A model generated the notes under the pieces. It ran no database searches and had not been told where the DNA came from. It was given only the letters and a program-made list of their open reading frames with translations. Positions 47,183 through 58,536 of a stretch of 64,000 nt of DNA are shown here, one piece after another (within the stretch, counting starts at the first letter, position 1; the number at the start of each line of letters is the position of its first letter). A program made the translations under genes and the position numbers. The DNA is from Qipengyuania vulgaris. Lineage in GTDB: Bacteria; Pseudomonadota; Alphaproteobacteria; Sphingomonadales; Sphingomonadaceae. The stretch lies in the NCBI GenBank assembly GCA_000756795.1, contig CCSI01000001.1, positions 744,001 to 808,000 of the forward strand, in the 5' to 3' direction.

Positions 47183-49135
47183 TCAGATGTTGGTGCTGCT
47201 CGGAATTAGGCTCGGCAGTAGGAATGTATAGGGACGGCGCCGCTCGGCATTGCGGGCGACGATCTGTTCCTCGACATTGGCGAGCGAAGCCTGAAACCGT
47301 GCGAGCGGCCCATCCTCGCCGACAATTTTGGGGTCGCGAAACCATTGCGGGTAGGGAAAGTTCGGCGAGAGATAGGTGCCCAGAGGGCGGTAATAGAGCG
47401 AACCGAGCAGGTAGAGCGTCTTCAACTGCTCAAGTGCCAATGCCTCGGGCGCCATCATGGCGAGCCACTCGGATTTGGTATTGCCGTTCTCGTTGTCCGG
47501 TGCCGCCTGCCACAACGCGCCTGTCACAGCGGGCGCATATTCCATGATGGCTTTCTGCGGAAAGTTCACCGAGGCATGCTGCGCGCTCGCGGTGAAGACG
47601 GTCATCGTAACGAGGTCGATGACATCCTGGATGGTGGCGGGCGTGGTGAAGCCCTTGAGCTTGCCGCTTGAAACGATCGCCTGCGCCCAAGCCTGCAATT
47701 CGGTGTCGCCGGTGACATCGCTATCCTGCGAATAATAGGTCCGCACGTACTCGCCGACCCATGTCTCGATCGCTTCCCAAACCAGCAACCCATCGTCGCG
47801 ATAGGGATAGTTGGCGAGCGAACTATCTGCTCCCACCCCGCGCGCCGCGATATCCTGCGGCAGCATGCCCTTGGCGAAATCGAAACTCAGCCGCGCTTCG
47901 ACTGCCGCCTTTTGGCTGGTCGCAATCGTGCCAGCAAAGATATGGTCGATGGGGCCACCCGGCGTAATGAGGCTCGTCGCCGCCGCCTCGTTGATGAACA
48001 TCGTGCCCTCGAAATGGCGCACCAGCAGCGCATTGAGCGGGTGAGCCTCGGCAAGGTGGCGATGGGTCGCGACCGCAATCGCCTCGATGACGAGGTGCGT
48101 GCGGGCAAGATGCGCGAAGAGCTCGTGATAATTGCCGTCGGCCACCTGCACGACCAGCTTGGCCATTTCCCAGCCCCACGCCTTGTCGCTCGCCATCGTC
48201 GGCGTCATCACCGGGCTGGCCGCGTTCGAAGGGTCGCAATTGATGGCGACCGGCACTAGGCTGTCCCCGCCCGGCGGCACGGCGAAAAGCGCAATCGGGC
48301 AGGTCAGGTACTTGGCCAGACCGTCCCATTCACCCGGTTCGATGATCGACAGCGGCGAATAGTCGCACTGAAACAGGCGGCCCTGCTCGACCGCCGCTTC
48401 CAGCGTGTCGCCCGCGACGACCGAGGCATATTGCGCAGGCGTGACAGCGCAGCCCTGCGGGACCTCCCTGGCGGCCTCGATCAGCACACTGTTCGGCCCC
48501 GCGACGCGCAGATGCGCGAATTCAAGGTCGTCCTGGAAAGTGTAAGCGATGCCGGGGACAGGAATGGTCTTGAAATTGTCGAGATAGTTTTCGAGCGTTC
48601 GCGGGCGTTCCTGCCCGAGCGCCGCCTTGGTGGCTCCGCGCAGTTCGAGAATGCCCTTCAGCTTTGTCGCATGATTCTGCAAATCGGCGGTGGCGATTTC
48701 GGCCTCGACGAGATGCAGCGCATCGGTTGCGATCGTCTTGAAGCCTTTCTTCTCGACACAGTCTCCAAAGAGCTTCAGCTCCAGACCCTCGACGTCCTTT
48801 TCGATGGCCGCGATCACGACGCGGTCCGCGTCGAGCAAGGCGGTGTCCAAAGTCGACAAGCCCTGCTCGATCAGCGATGCCTCGACCGCGACCTGGTTCT
48901 TCGCCAGCTCGAGCACGATTTTCAGCAGCTTCACCCACCATTCCAGCGACGGCTTCTCTCCCTTGGGCAGCACTCTGACCACCGGCACGCCGTCGACCGC
49001 CGGGACGCTGTCGGTCCACTCGTAGGTCTCCTGGCTCGCTGCAATCTGCGCATTCCTTGCGGGAATTTCGGAGGCGGGGGTGTTTTGGGGAAGTGTCGGT
49101 GCGACCGGTGCCTGCTGGGCCATGTGGGAATTCAT
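47183..49135 (-). CDS. Bacterial lipoxygenase
   Basis: A 650-residue non-haem iron lipoxygenase, which inserts oxygen into polyunsaturated fatty acids. All five iron-site positions match the family: H342 and H347 (HLARTH), H520 and N524 (HASVN), and a C-terminal isoleucine, I650. The TFQDDLEFAHLRVAGPN region and HPLNALLVRHFEGTMFINEAA are also characteristic. There is no obvious signal peptide, unlike secreted Pseudomonas LoxA. ATG 49123 is an alternative start. Lipoxygenases are rare in bacteria; no partner gene is adjacent. The gene faces proA and is divergent from a diguanylate cyclase gene. Confidence 0.93.
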   Translation of the reverse strand: MNSHMAQQAPVAPTLPQNTPASEIPARNAQIAASQETYEWTDSVPAVDGVPVVRVLPKGEKPSLEWWVKLLKIVLELAKNQVAVEASLIEQGLSTLDTALLDADRVVIAAIEKDVEGLELKLFGDCVEKKGFKTIATDALHLVEAEIATADLQNHATKLKGILELRGATKAALGQERPRTLENYLDNFKTIPVPGIAYTFQDDLEFAHLRVAGPNSVLIEAAREVPQGCAVTPAQYASVVAGDTLEAAVEQGRLFQCDYSPLSIIEPGEWDGLAKYLTCPIALFAVPPGGDSLVPVAINCDPSNAASPVMTPTMASDKAWGWEMAKLVVQVADGNYHELFAHLARTHLVIEAIAVATHRHLAEAHPLNALLVRHFEGTMFINEAAATSLITPGGPIDHIFAGTIATSQKAAVEARLSFDFAKGMLPQDIAARGVGADSSLANYPYRDDGLLVWEAIETWVGEYVRTYYSQDSDVTGDTELQAWAQAIVSSGKLKGFTTPATIQDVIDLVTMTVFTASAQHASVNFPQKAIMEYAPAVTGALWQAAPDNENGNTKSEWLAMMAPEALALEQLKTLYLLGSLYYRPLGTYLSPNFPYPQWFRDPKIVGEDGPLARFQASLANVEEQIVARNAERRRPYTFLLPSLIPSSTNI

Positions 49136-49263
49136 CCGTGATTGTTGATGTCGGCGTCCCGCTAACTCGACATTGGTTAACGGCCTGCTTAGTAAGCCGA
49201 AGAAATCGCCAACAAATGACTAGGTTAAGGGTTGTTTAGGCGTTGGGGGACTATCGAATACTC

Positions 49264-50439
49264 ATGAGCAGGCTCAGCAATTTCTTGCGCGACGTCGCGA
49301 TTCCCGACTTGCCGCATGATGTGCGCGTGGATTACGTCGTCGCAGCGGCCAGCCAGGTGCAGAAACAGGCGCGCTGGCTGTTCGTCGCCTTGCTCATCAC
49401 TACGCCCTTCGCCGTGATGGTCACGCCCGAAAGCGCCGGATGGTTCGTGAAGTGGGTCCTGCCCGCCGCGATGGCGCTTTATTGCAGCGTCGCCCTGTTG
49501 CAGCTTCGCAAGGACAACCAGTTCGACACCAAGCCGTGGCGCGCCGAGCGGTTCATTGTCGAAAGCTGGATCTCCTCATTGATCGGCGCTGTCATTTGCA
49601 CCGTCTGGACCATCGCCGCCTTCCTGAGCGTTGAGGGCACGGAAAGGCTGCACTTCCCGGTCATGCTTGTGATGGGCGCGCTCGCCACTGCCTATTGCGT
49701 CGCCAGCATCCGCGCGGCCGCCGCGATGCACCTGCTCATCGACATCGTCCCGATTTCCGCGTTGCTTATCTTCACCGGCTCGGTGCTCGACATAGCTGCG
49801 GCGGTCAGCCTCGGACTTGCCGGCCTGTTCCAGTGGCGGATGATCAATGTCCACCACAATCAGGTGGTCGAATTGCTGCTGTTGAAGCGCAAGAGCCAGA
49901 CGCTGGCGCTGACCGACCCGCTCACCGGCCTCCTCAACCGCCGCGCACTGCTCGACTTTGCCGAGGCGCTGGGCGGCGCTGCGCCGTCGCGCCTGCTGCT
50001 CATCGACATCGACCGGTTCAAGACCATCAACGACACCCACGGCCATGACGTGGGCGACACGGTGCTGCAGGAAGTCGCTCGCCTCATCGACAGCCACGCG
50101 GGCAACAACGTCAGCTCGGCCCGATTGGGCGGCGAGGAATTTGCCCTCCTCGGCACGCGCGAGGATTTGCCCGCAGGCAAGGCCGCCCAGCTCCTCGCCG
50201 AAATCCGCGAGGCCGCCATGCCCCACGGCGGGCAGGTCACCGTCAGCATCGGCATTGCCGAGGGAACGCTGGAAGACGATCGCGCCTGGCGCACCCTCTA
50301 CCGCGTGGCCGACGACGCGCTTTACGAAGCCAAGCGGCAAGGCCGCGACCGCTTCGTGCACTCCGACGACCTCGAGACCGCAGCAGCCCCCCGTCGCCGC
50401 GCGGATGATACGGCAACGCCCACCCGCGACGTCGCGTAG
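49264..50439 (+). CDS. Membrane-bound diguanylate cyclase (GGDEF)
   Basis: A 391-residue protein with about six transmembrane helices in the first 190 residues and a C-terminal GGDEF domain (about 215-375). DPLTGLLNRRALL opens the domain and the active-site motif is GGEEF (289-293), with RLLLIDIDRFKTINDTHGHDVGD intact, so c-di-GMP synthesis is expected. No RxxD inhibitory site is visible five residues before the motif. ATG 49264 is used; a TTG at 49243 would add seven residues. The membrane region shows no named sensor domain. Confidence 0.9.
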   Translation: MSRLSNFLRDVAIPDLPHDVRVDYVVAAASQVQKQARWLFVALLITTPFAVMVTPESAGWFVKWVLPAAMALYCSVALLQLRKDNQFDTKPWRAERFIVESWISSLIGAVICTVWTIAAFLSVEGTERLHFPVMLVMGALATAYCVASIRAAAAMHLLIDIVPISALLIFTGSVLDIAAAVSLGLAGLFQWRMINVHHNQVVELLLLKRKSQTLALTDPLTGLLNRRALLDFAEALGGAAPSRLLLIDIDRFKTINDTHGHDVGDTVLQEVARLIDSHAGNNVSSARLGGEEFALLGTREDLPAGKAAQLLAEIREAAMPHGGQVTVSIGIAEGTLEDDRAWRTLYRVADDALYEAKRQGRDRFVHSDDLETAAAPRRRADDTATPTRDVA

Positions 50440-50528
50440 GTTACGCCTACACCAACCCCTATTCCCCTTTCCTACCGGGCCCCTCGCGCGCCACACCCCC
50501 ACGCCATTTCGCGATTGGGAGCGCCCGC

Positions 50529-51365
50529 ATGTCCGACCAGCCATCACCCCTCACCACCCTGCCCGCCTTCACCCCGGTCCCGCGCCTGAGGGACCGCAGC
50601 AACGGGTGGAAACCCCACGTCCAGCAGGCCTTTATAGAGGCGCTGGCCGATACCGGCAGCGTCGCCGCCGCCTGCCGCAAGGTGAACCGCTCCACCCACG
50701 GCGCCTACCATTTGCGCCGCCAGCCCGGGGCCGAGGAATTCGCCGCCGCCTGGGAAGCCGCACTCGATTTCGGGATGAAGCGCGTTGAGGACGTCGCCAT
50801 GGACCGGGCGCTTAACGGGGTGGAGGTGCCCGTGTACTCCTACGGCCAGCTCGTCGGCACGCGCATCTCCTATAACGACCGCCTGCTCATGTTCATGCTG
50901 AGAAACCGCGCGCCCGAGCGGTTTGGCGAGGGCCGCGCGAAAGGCATGAACGCCGTCGGCAAGATGGAAATGGAGCGCCTCAAGAAGCAGTGGCGAAAGG
51001 AGTGGGAGGACGAACAGGCCGCCGCCGCCAAGGCCGACCGGGGCGAGGACGAGGACGCGGTGCTCCACTCCATCAACGAGAAGCTGTCGAAGATGCGCGA
51101 GCGCCGCCTCCTCGCCATGAGCCCCCGCACCCGCGCCGCCCATGACGAATTCCTCCGCTGCCAGCGCGAGGACGAGGAAGCCGGCTACCAATGGTGGAAC
51201 GACCCGGAACACCCCTCCTATACCGACGCTCACGCAAGCGAGGACGACGAGGAAGAGGACGAGACCGTCGCCCTACCCTCACCCGACTGGCGCAAGCGCG
51301 AGGTGGAGGAAAGCGAGGAAGAGAACCCGCGCTGGCGGGGGATCAAGGATGAGGGGTGGAGTTAG
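50529..51365 (+). CDS. HTH protein, terminase-small-subunit-like
   Basis: A 278-residue protein. Near residues 28-75, WKPHVQQAFIEALADTGSVAAACRKV and STHGAYHLRRQPGAEEFAAAWEAAL form a helix-turn-helix like that of phage terminase small subunits and related DNA-binding proteins. The rest is highly charged with a Lys/Glu-rich helix (about 140-200) and an acidic tail. No other phage genes are nearby, so a prophage origin is not supported. GGGAG precedes the ATG. Its stop codon directly abuts the stop of the convergent helicase gene. Function unknown. Confidence 0.75.
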   Translation: MSDQPSPLTTLPAFTPVPRLRDRSNGWKPHVQQAFIEALADTGSVAAACRKVNRSTHGAYHLRRQPGAEEFAAAWEAALDFGMKRVEDVAMDRALNGVEVPVYSYGQLVGTRISYNDRLLMFMLRNRAPERFGEGRAKGMNAVGKMEMERLKKQWRKEWEDEQAAAAKADRGEDEDAVLHSINEKLSKMRERRLLAMSPRTRAAHDEFLRCQREDEEAGYQWWNDPEHPSYTDAHASEDDEEEDETVALPSPDWRKREVEESEEENPRWRGIKDEGWS

Positions 51366-54260
51366 CTATTTGCTACAGAAGATCAGAAACTCATGAAAAC
51401 CAGCTGCAACTACACTATGCTTCGTTGCAACGAGAACCTGTTCCGGTCTCTCTTTCAACTTCGACGCAGATATTCCCGGTTGGACTATAACGTTGCGGAA
51501 TCTTAGCTTTTGAAAATTTGCAGGCGAAAACGCATCGCTCAGCGTTTCAAGGGTGCCATTCTCGATACCCTTAATACCCTTTAATCCCATCCGATGCTTC
51601 AGCTGATCGATTAAGCGTCGATTGGACAGCCAAATACCACTCCGTATAGCTTGTCCGCTAACGTCATATATGTCTTGAAGCCTTGATCCGGCGCTCTCTG
51701 CACCACTTGCCTTGCAATGAAAAAACGTAATCCAATTTTCATCGGCTCCCAATTCGAGAGATATGAAATCAGCGACTTCGCCGGCACCATCATCATTGAA
51801 GACAAACACGCAATCCTTTTTCTTAAGGTACGATCTTGTCCAATCGAAGATTGAAAGTGCCTTCGCATCCCCAACCCCAGGCTTCTCCATCTCAATATTG
51901 ATCTTCTCTGCACCCCAATCAATGATGGTTAGAGTCTGAGCTGATAGCTCTTCACCTGACTTGTTCGCCTCTAAGAGTGTGTCGCGATCGACAATATCAA
52001 AGTCTTCCAAGCGAAACTGAGGTACAAACTCGGAGAGATACTCCGAAATCGGAACACGATCATCTGATCGCCCTACAAATGGTTGGATTTCATCCGCTAC
52101 GAGAGGCTGGATCGCAGGATACCGTTGCAATGCAAATTCACCGTCCCAAGACCAATCAAGACCGCGTAATCGCAAAGCGATTGTCGAACTATCGTAGGAA
52201 AGGATTTCTATCTCTAGATCGCAAAGCTCCCCAAGTTTAGCTGGGGATCCCGCGTCGGCAAACACTGTGGGCGGCGAAATGTATGTCTCAGCGGCAAGAT
52301 AGGAATAGACCGGTTCCGACGGAAACTCATCAATCGGCTGCCCCGCCGAAAGTCGGTCGAGACCCGAGCCCGTTTTCTCGGTTTCTTTGGCGTTAAGTCG
52401 ATTTCCGATCTCATCACACCAAGATATAAAATCAGGAATTGGGCCTACAAAATTGCTCCAAATTTTCGATGACGTGCTGATCCCAATTGTCACATCGTCC
52501 CCGTTGACACGCCCCTTCCCGAAAGAGTGGCCGCGATAGTAACTTTGACCGTCCAACTCGCTGACTACGTTGTCAGCACTTGGCCCAGCCAAGATACGAT
52601 AAGATTCAGTTCTGCCGCCAAATAGCTTCTTACGCATTCCGAGGTTGAAAAAGCGAAGGCCCTCGATACCATTTAGCGCCCGATTTATTCGAGCCGCCGA
52701 CAACTCTGAAGCATCGACCGCACCTTTCACACGAAGGATGCGATCATAGTTTGAAATAGTCTTGTCTGTAGAAGCGATAAAAAATAGTTTCCTCACTCTG
52801 TCAAAGTACATGATCGAAAGGTGATGGACTGCATCCTCCAGAACTTCATCAGAAATCCATTTCGGACTGGCGACGTATCTCTCGATAAAGACCGAAACTG
52901 ATCGCTCATCGCTATTCGTAGAGTAAACCAATCTTCGGTGTTTTTGAGATACCGGAATGGCTGTGGGATTGGCCAAATCCTTTGTGTTGAAGATTTTTAC
53001 ATGGAAATAGGGCTTTAGAATACTGAGCGGTAAATCTGCGATCTCCGGAGATATTGGGTCTTCAAAAGTATCGTATACCTCTTGCGCAAACTTTTCCTTT
53101 TCGATGCGGATTGCGCTTATATTATGGACAATTTCTGGCCAAATCGCGCTCGTAGTCCAAAGCTCTTGGATCTCCTGCCTTTGTTCCTCCGGGAACGCCA
53201 CGAAAGTTGCCTTACCAATCTTAGTATCGGTGGTTCGCGCAAATCTCCCAATAAATTGAAGCGTAACAGCCAAAGATTTGTGGGGTGAGTGAAGGGCCGC
53301 GATTTTCAGCCGCGGAAGGTCGAACCCTTCCCCAAACATATTGACGCAAATAATCCCATCAAGCTCACCAGACCGAAGCTCTTCATTTGCCTTCTTCACG
53401 GTGGACAGCGCACTCTGGCCGCTGATGAATCTTAGGCGCAGGCTTGTCTGAGCGTATATTTTTTCCAGCTGCTTTCCTCGATCGATCCCGTCAACTCTCA
53501 CCATGACTAGATGCTGAAGTCCCGCAGCAGCATCTTCTCGGAATTGAGCCTCTGTTTCTCGCGCGATTGCGAGATCAACGTCTTCGGAACTGCTGGGATT
53601 TGCGGGGCGAAAGGTCAGATCACCAAATACTTTATCTTCGTACGCACGCTTGATGTCGTAAGTGAAAACAATCCGGCCCTTGATCTTCCTCGCATCTCGA
53701 CGAAACGGTGTTGCAGTGAGCAGCAGCTGCTTAGCGGATTCGAGGTTTTCTAACGCTCGAGTCCAAGTGGCGGCTGGTGAATGATGCGCCTCATCAACGA
53801 TGACAAGGTCGAAGAGATCGACTGGGATGTCAGGCACTGATCCGTCAAGACCGCTAATCCCGTAAACGGTCGAAACAACTACGTCGTAATCACGAAGTTC
53901 TTCCCACTCGTCTTCATTTTGAACTCGCTTTCTTTGATTCTTGACCTTCGGTCGTGCCATCATTGGCGGCAGAGCTTGAATCTTTTCGAGGTCAACGAGA
54001 GTTTCAAATTTTTCGGTTATTTGTTCTCTGAGGAGGCGGCTTGGCGTAATAACCAACACGCGTTTCGCTCGAAGTGTGAAGGCAGAAGCCACCGCAACGG
54101 CCGTCTTGCCAGCCCCCGTCGGCATCACAGCAATTGCCGGAGTTGAATTAGAGAAAAAATGCGACGCTATTGATTGAATAGCGGCCAGCTGTGCTTCCCT
54201 AAAACCCGGAGATCCTACAGGGTAGGTAAGCTTATCATAATTCTCGGAAAAATAGCTCAC
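51366..54260 (-). CDS. SF2 helicase with C-terminal nuclease-like domain
   Basis: A 964-residue protein. The N-terminal 400 residues are a superfamily 2 helicase: Walker A PTGAGKT at 47-53, DEAH at 156-159, motif III TAT at 182-184 and motif VI QFIGRFAR at 335-342. The middle has no motif I recognise. Near the C-terminus (about 820-852), NDDGAGEVADFISLEL followed by ITFFHCKAS resembles a PD-(D/E)xK-type nuclease core, an inference. The gene starts with GTG and is visibly AT-richer, with different codon use, than lepA and the genes around it, suggesting horizontal transfer. Helicase-nuclease fusions are frequent in phage defence, but no matching system is recognised. Confidence 0.85.
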   Translation of the reverse strand: MSYFSENYDKLTYPVGSPGFREAQLAAIQSIASHFFSNSTPAIAVMPTGAGKTAVAVASAFTLRAKRVLVITPSRLLREQITEKFETLVDLEKIQALPPMMARPKVKNQRKRVQNEDEWEELRDYDVVVSTVYGISGLDGSVPDIPVDLFDLVIVDEAHHSPAATWTRALENLESAKQLLLTATPFRRDARKIKGRIVFTYDIKRAYEDKVFGDLTFRPANPSSSEDVDLAIARETEAQFREDAAAGLQHLVMVRVDGIDRGKQLEKIYAQTSLRLRFISGQSALSTVKKANEELRSGELDGIICVNMFGEGFDLPRLKIAALHSPHKSLAVTLQFIGRFARTTDTKIGKATFVAFPEEQRQEIQELWTTSAIWPEIVHNISAIRIEKEKFAQEVYDTFEDPISPEIADLPLSILKPYFHVKIFNTKDLANPTAIPVSQKHRRLVYSTNSDERSVSVFIERYVASPKWISDEVLEDAVHHLSIMYFDRVRKLFFIASTDKTISNYDRILRVKGAVDASELSAARINRALNGIEGLRFFNLGMRKKLFGGRTESYRILAGPSADNVVSELDGQSYYRGHSFGKGRVNGDDVTIGISTSSKIWSNFVGPIPDFISWCDEIGNRLNAKETEKTGSGLDRLSAGQPIDEFPSEPVYSYLAAETYISPPTVFADAGSPAKLGELCDLEIEILSYDSSTIALRLRGLDWSWDGEFALQRYPAIQPLVADEIQPFVGRSDDRVPISEYLSEFVPQFRLEDFDIVDRDTLLEANKSGEELSAQTLTIIDWGAEKINIEMEKPGVGDAKALSIFDWTRSYLKKKDCVFVFNDDGAGEVADFISLELGADENWITFFHCKASGAESAGSRLQDIYDVSGQAIRSGIWLSNRRLIDQLKHRMGLKGIKGIENGTLETLSDAFSPANFQKLRFRNVIVQPGISASKLKERPEQVLVATKHSVVAAGFHEFLIFCSK

Positions 54261-54338
54261 TCAGCGACAGTATTTAACTTCCGATAAACGTCAACGAGTG
54301 CCGAATCTATTTCAACAGTTATTGTCAGTAATCGAAAT

Positions 54339-56156
<1,818 letters not shown>

Positions 56157-56209
56157 TGCCCGCGCCCTTTAGACGCGCCGCAACGCCCTGTCAGCAGCAA
56201 AGCGCGGGG

Positions 56210-58429
56210 TCAGAGCCCTTCCTGCGGTCCCCCGCCCTGCTTGGGCGCATTTGCCGAGAGCTTGAACTGCGCGAAGCTGCCGACCGGAGCCTGCGGTGCC
56301 TGCGTGTATTTGCCCGGCGGCAATGCGGTGAGCGGCGCGCCGGCTGCAGCAAGGGCATAAGGATTGACCCGGTGGCGCGTGCAAAGGCCGCCTGCGCCAT
56401 CATCGACCAGTTCCTGTTCGAACTCGACACCCTGTGTATCGTCCATCGAGCGGCGCACGGTGGCGACAGCGAGCTGGCCCTGACCAAAGTCGAGCACGAA
56501 TTGCGTGCCTGCAGGTACATCTTCCAAGCCTTGGATCATTGCGCCCGAACGCGAAAGATTGCGCAAGGTCACGTCGTAATAATGGTCCTCGTGGATGAGA
56601 CCGATCTTGCGGAAAACGGTACGGCGGCTGGCGCGCTGGCTGCCCTGGTCGGTCGGTTGGAGCGTCCATTCGCCCTGCGCGATTTCTTCCATCACAGCTT
56701 CGTGGCTGAGGGCCTCGGAGAACACGAAGCCTTGCACATGGCCGACGCCGATTTTCTTGAGTTCCGCCATAAGTTTCATGGCGTGCACACCAGTCGCAAC
56801 CGTTTCCATACCCATGGCGCCCGCCAGTGCGACGACTGCGCGGACGAGTTCCATGTCGCCAAGGTCGTTGCCCATCACAGGCTCGAAGAAGTTCGCGCCG
56901 ATCTTGAGCGCGTTGAAAGGAGCGCGGCGCAGGTAGCTGAGCGAGGAAAGGCCCGTGCCGAACTGGTCGAGCGTCAGGCGGATGCCGAGCTTAAACAGGC
57001 GTCCGAGCGCTGCGTCGACCTTCGATGCATCACCGAGGAGGACGGATTCGTCGAATTCCAGTTCGAGCCGTGCGGGGTCGAATTCGGTTTCCTCGAGCAC
57101 CTTCTCCACCATGTCCACGAACCCTTGCGATTCGAACTGGACTGGCGAGATGTTCATCGAAAGGCGCAGGCTGTCGGGCCACTCGCGTGCTTCTTCGCAA
57201 GCCTTGCGCAGGGCCCATTCGCCGATGGGAATGATGAGACGGCTGCCTTCGGCCACCGGAATGAATGTCTCCTGCGACACACGGCCGCGTTCCTCGTCTT
57301 CCCAGCAATATTGCGCTTCGAGGCCGATGACCTTGTTCGAGGAGAGCTCGACACAGGGCTGGTATTCGAGAGTGAAGTTACCCGCCTCGATAGCCTCGGC
57401 GAGGTCTTCTTCCATGCGCTTGCGCAGATTCGCTTCGTGCTCGAGGTCGGCAGCGTAGAAACGGAACTGGCCGCGACCACCGTTCTTCGAGGCGTAAAGC
57501 GCAAGGTCGGCAGCGCGGGTCAATTCATCGCGCTCGACGCCGTCATATGGTGCGATGGCGATACCAACCGAACAACCGATGGTGCAGCGGCCCTCTTCGA
57601 CCGAATAGGGCTGCGAGAGCATCTGGATAATTTTCTTGGCGATTTCACCCAGCTCGCCGCGGTCATCCATGTCGGGGATGAGGACTTGGAATTCATCGCC
57701 GCCCAGACGTCCGATTTCGCCGCGACCGGAGATTACCTGGTTCAAGCGCTCGGCAACCTGCTGCAAGAGTTGGTCACCAGCCGCATGGCCCAGCGTGTCG
57801 TTGACCTGCTTGAAGCGGTCGAGGTCGAGCATTAGCAGCGCGGCCGCACGCTTGGCGCTGCGGAATGTCTGCAGCGTCGAATCGATACGGTGCTCCATCC
57901 GGTGTCGATTGGCGAGACCGGTGAGCGAATCGAATTTGGCGAGGCGGCTGGCCTCTTCCTGGCTGCGATATTCTTCGGTGATATCGGTCGCGGTTCCGCG
58001 GAAACCGACGAATTCTTCGTTCTGGTCGTAGAGCGGACGGCCCGACATGCGAAGCACGAGGTCCGCATTCTCGTCGCCCGTCTCTACCGTCAGTCCGGCA
58101 AAGCTCTTGCGAGTACCCAGTTTTAGGCCCAGCGAACGCGCATCGCCGTCGCCTGGCACGGGTTCGAGGATGTGTTGCAGCGGTGTATCGAACGCCTTGG
58201 CCGCTTTACGCCCCAGCCGTTCGTAGATGGCAGGGCTGAGATAGCTCAGCACACCGCGAGCATCCGTCGCCCAGAAACAGGCGACACCGGAGTTTTCGAG
58301 CTGTTCGACGATGGCAAGCTTGTCCGAGCCTGAAAACTCTGGCGCGGGCGGGATGCTCCGGGCGCCGTCTTCCCCGGTTTCAGCGGGCTTCTTGCCCTTG
58401 AAGAATTCGGTGAAGGGCATGGCCCCCAT
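56210..58429 (-). CDS. PAS-GGDEF-EAL-PilZ protein with degenerate EAL domain
   Basis: A 739-residue cytoplasmic signalling protein. Order: PAS (about 38-150), GGDEF (165-325; intact GGDEF at 243-247), EAL-type (340-590) and PilZ-like (600-690; RTVFR and NLSRSG). The EAL domain has lost key residues relative to its neighbour: EAL is EAQ (371-373), DDFGTG is DQFGTG (Q489), KIDQ is KIGA (G511) and the catalytic-base Glu of AEG is Thr546. It is therefore expected to be a c-di-GMP synthase with a non-catalytic EAL domain, perhaps a ligand sensor. It aligns without gaps to the paralogue just upstream, with which it is probably cotranscribed. Confidence 0.9.
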   Translation of the reverse strand: MGAMPFTEFFKGKKPAETGEDGARSIPPAPEFSGSDKLAIVEQLENSGVACFWATDARGVLSYLSPAIYERLGRKAAKAFDTPLQHILEPVPGDGDARSLGLKLGTRKSFAGLTVETGDENADLVLRMSGRPLYDQNEEFVGFRGTATDITEEYRSQEEASRLAKFDSLTGLANRHRMEHRIDSTLQTFRSAKRAAALLMLDLDRFKQVNDTLGHAAGDQLLQQVAERLNQVISGRGEIGRLGGDEFQVLIPDMDDRGELGEIAKKIIQMLSQPYSVEEGRCTIGCSVGIAIAPYDGVERDELTRAADLALYASKNGGRGQFRFYAADLEHEANLRKRMEEDLAEAIEAGNFTLEYQPCVELSSNKVIGLEAQYCWEDEERGRVSQETFIPVAEGSRLIIPIGEWALRKACEEAREWPDSLRLSMNISPVQFESQGFVDMVEKVLEETEFDPARLELEFDESVLLGDASKVDAALGRLFKLGIRLTLDQFGTGLSSLSYLRRAPFNALKIGANFFEPVMGNDLGDMELVRAVVALAGAMGMETVATGVHAMKLMAELKKIGVGHVQGFVFSEALSHEAVMEEIAQGEWTLQPTDQGSQRASRRTVFRKIGLIHEDHYYDVTLRNLSRSGAMIQGLEDVPAGTQFVLDFGQGQLAVATVRRSMDDTQGVEFEQELVDDGAGGLCTRHRVNPYALAAAGAPLTALPPGKYTQAPQAPVGSFAQFKLSANAPKQGGGPQEGL

Positions 58430-58536
58430 GTGCTCTCAACCTCGTCGAAGCGTCGTTTGGTTGAACCGGACTAGCCAGAAATGGTTAGCATAGGCCTAAC
58501 GCGGGGCAGAATTCGCCTCGGTAAGACCCTGCGAAA

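Noticed and set aside
50529..51365. Terminase-like HTH gene as evidence of a prophage
   Set aside because: No portal, capsid, integrase or lysis gene is nearby and its composition matches the chromosome.
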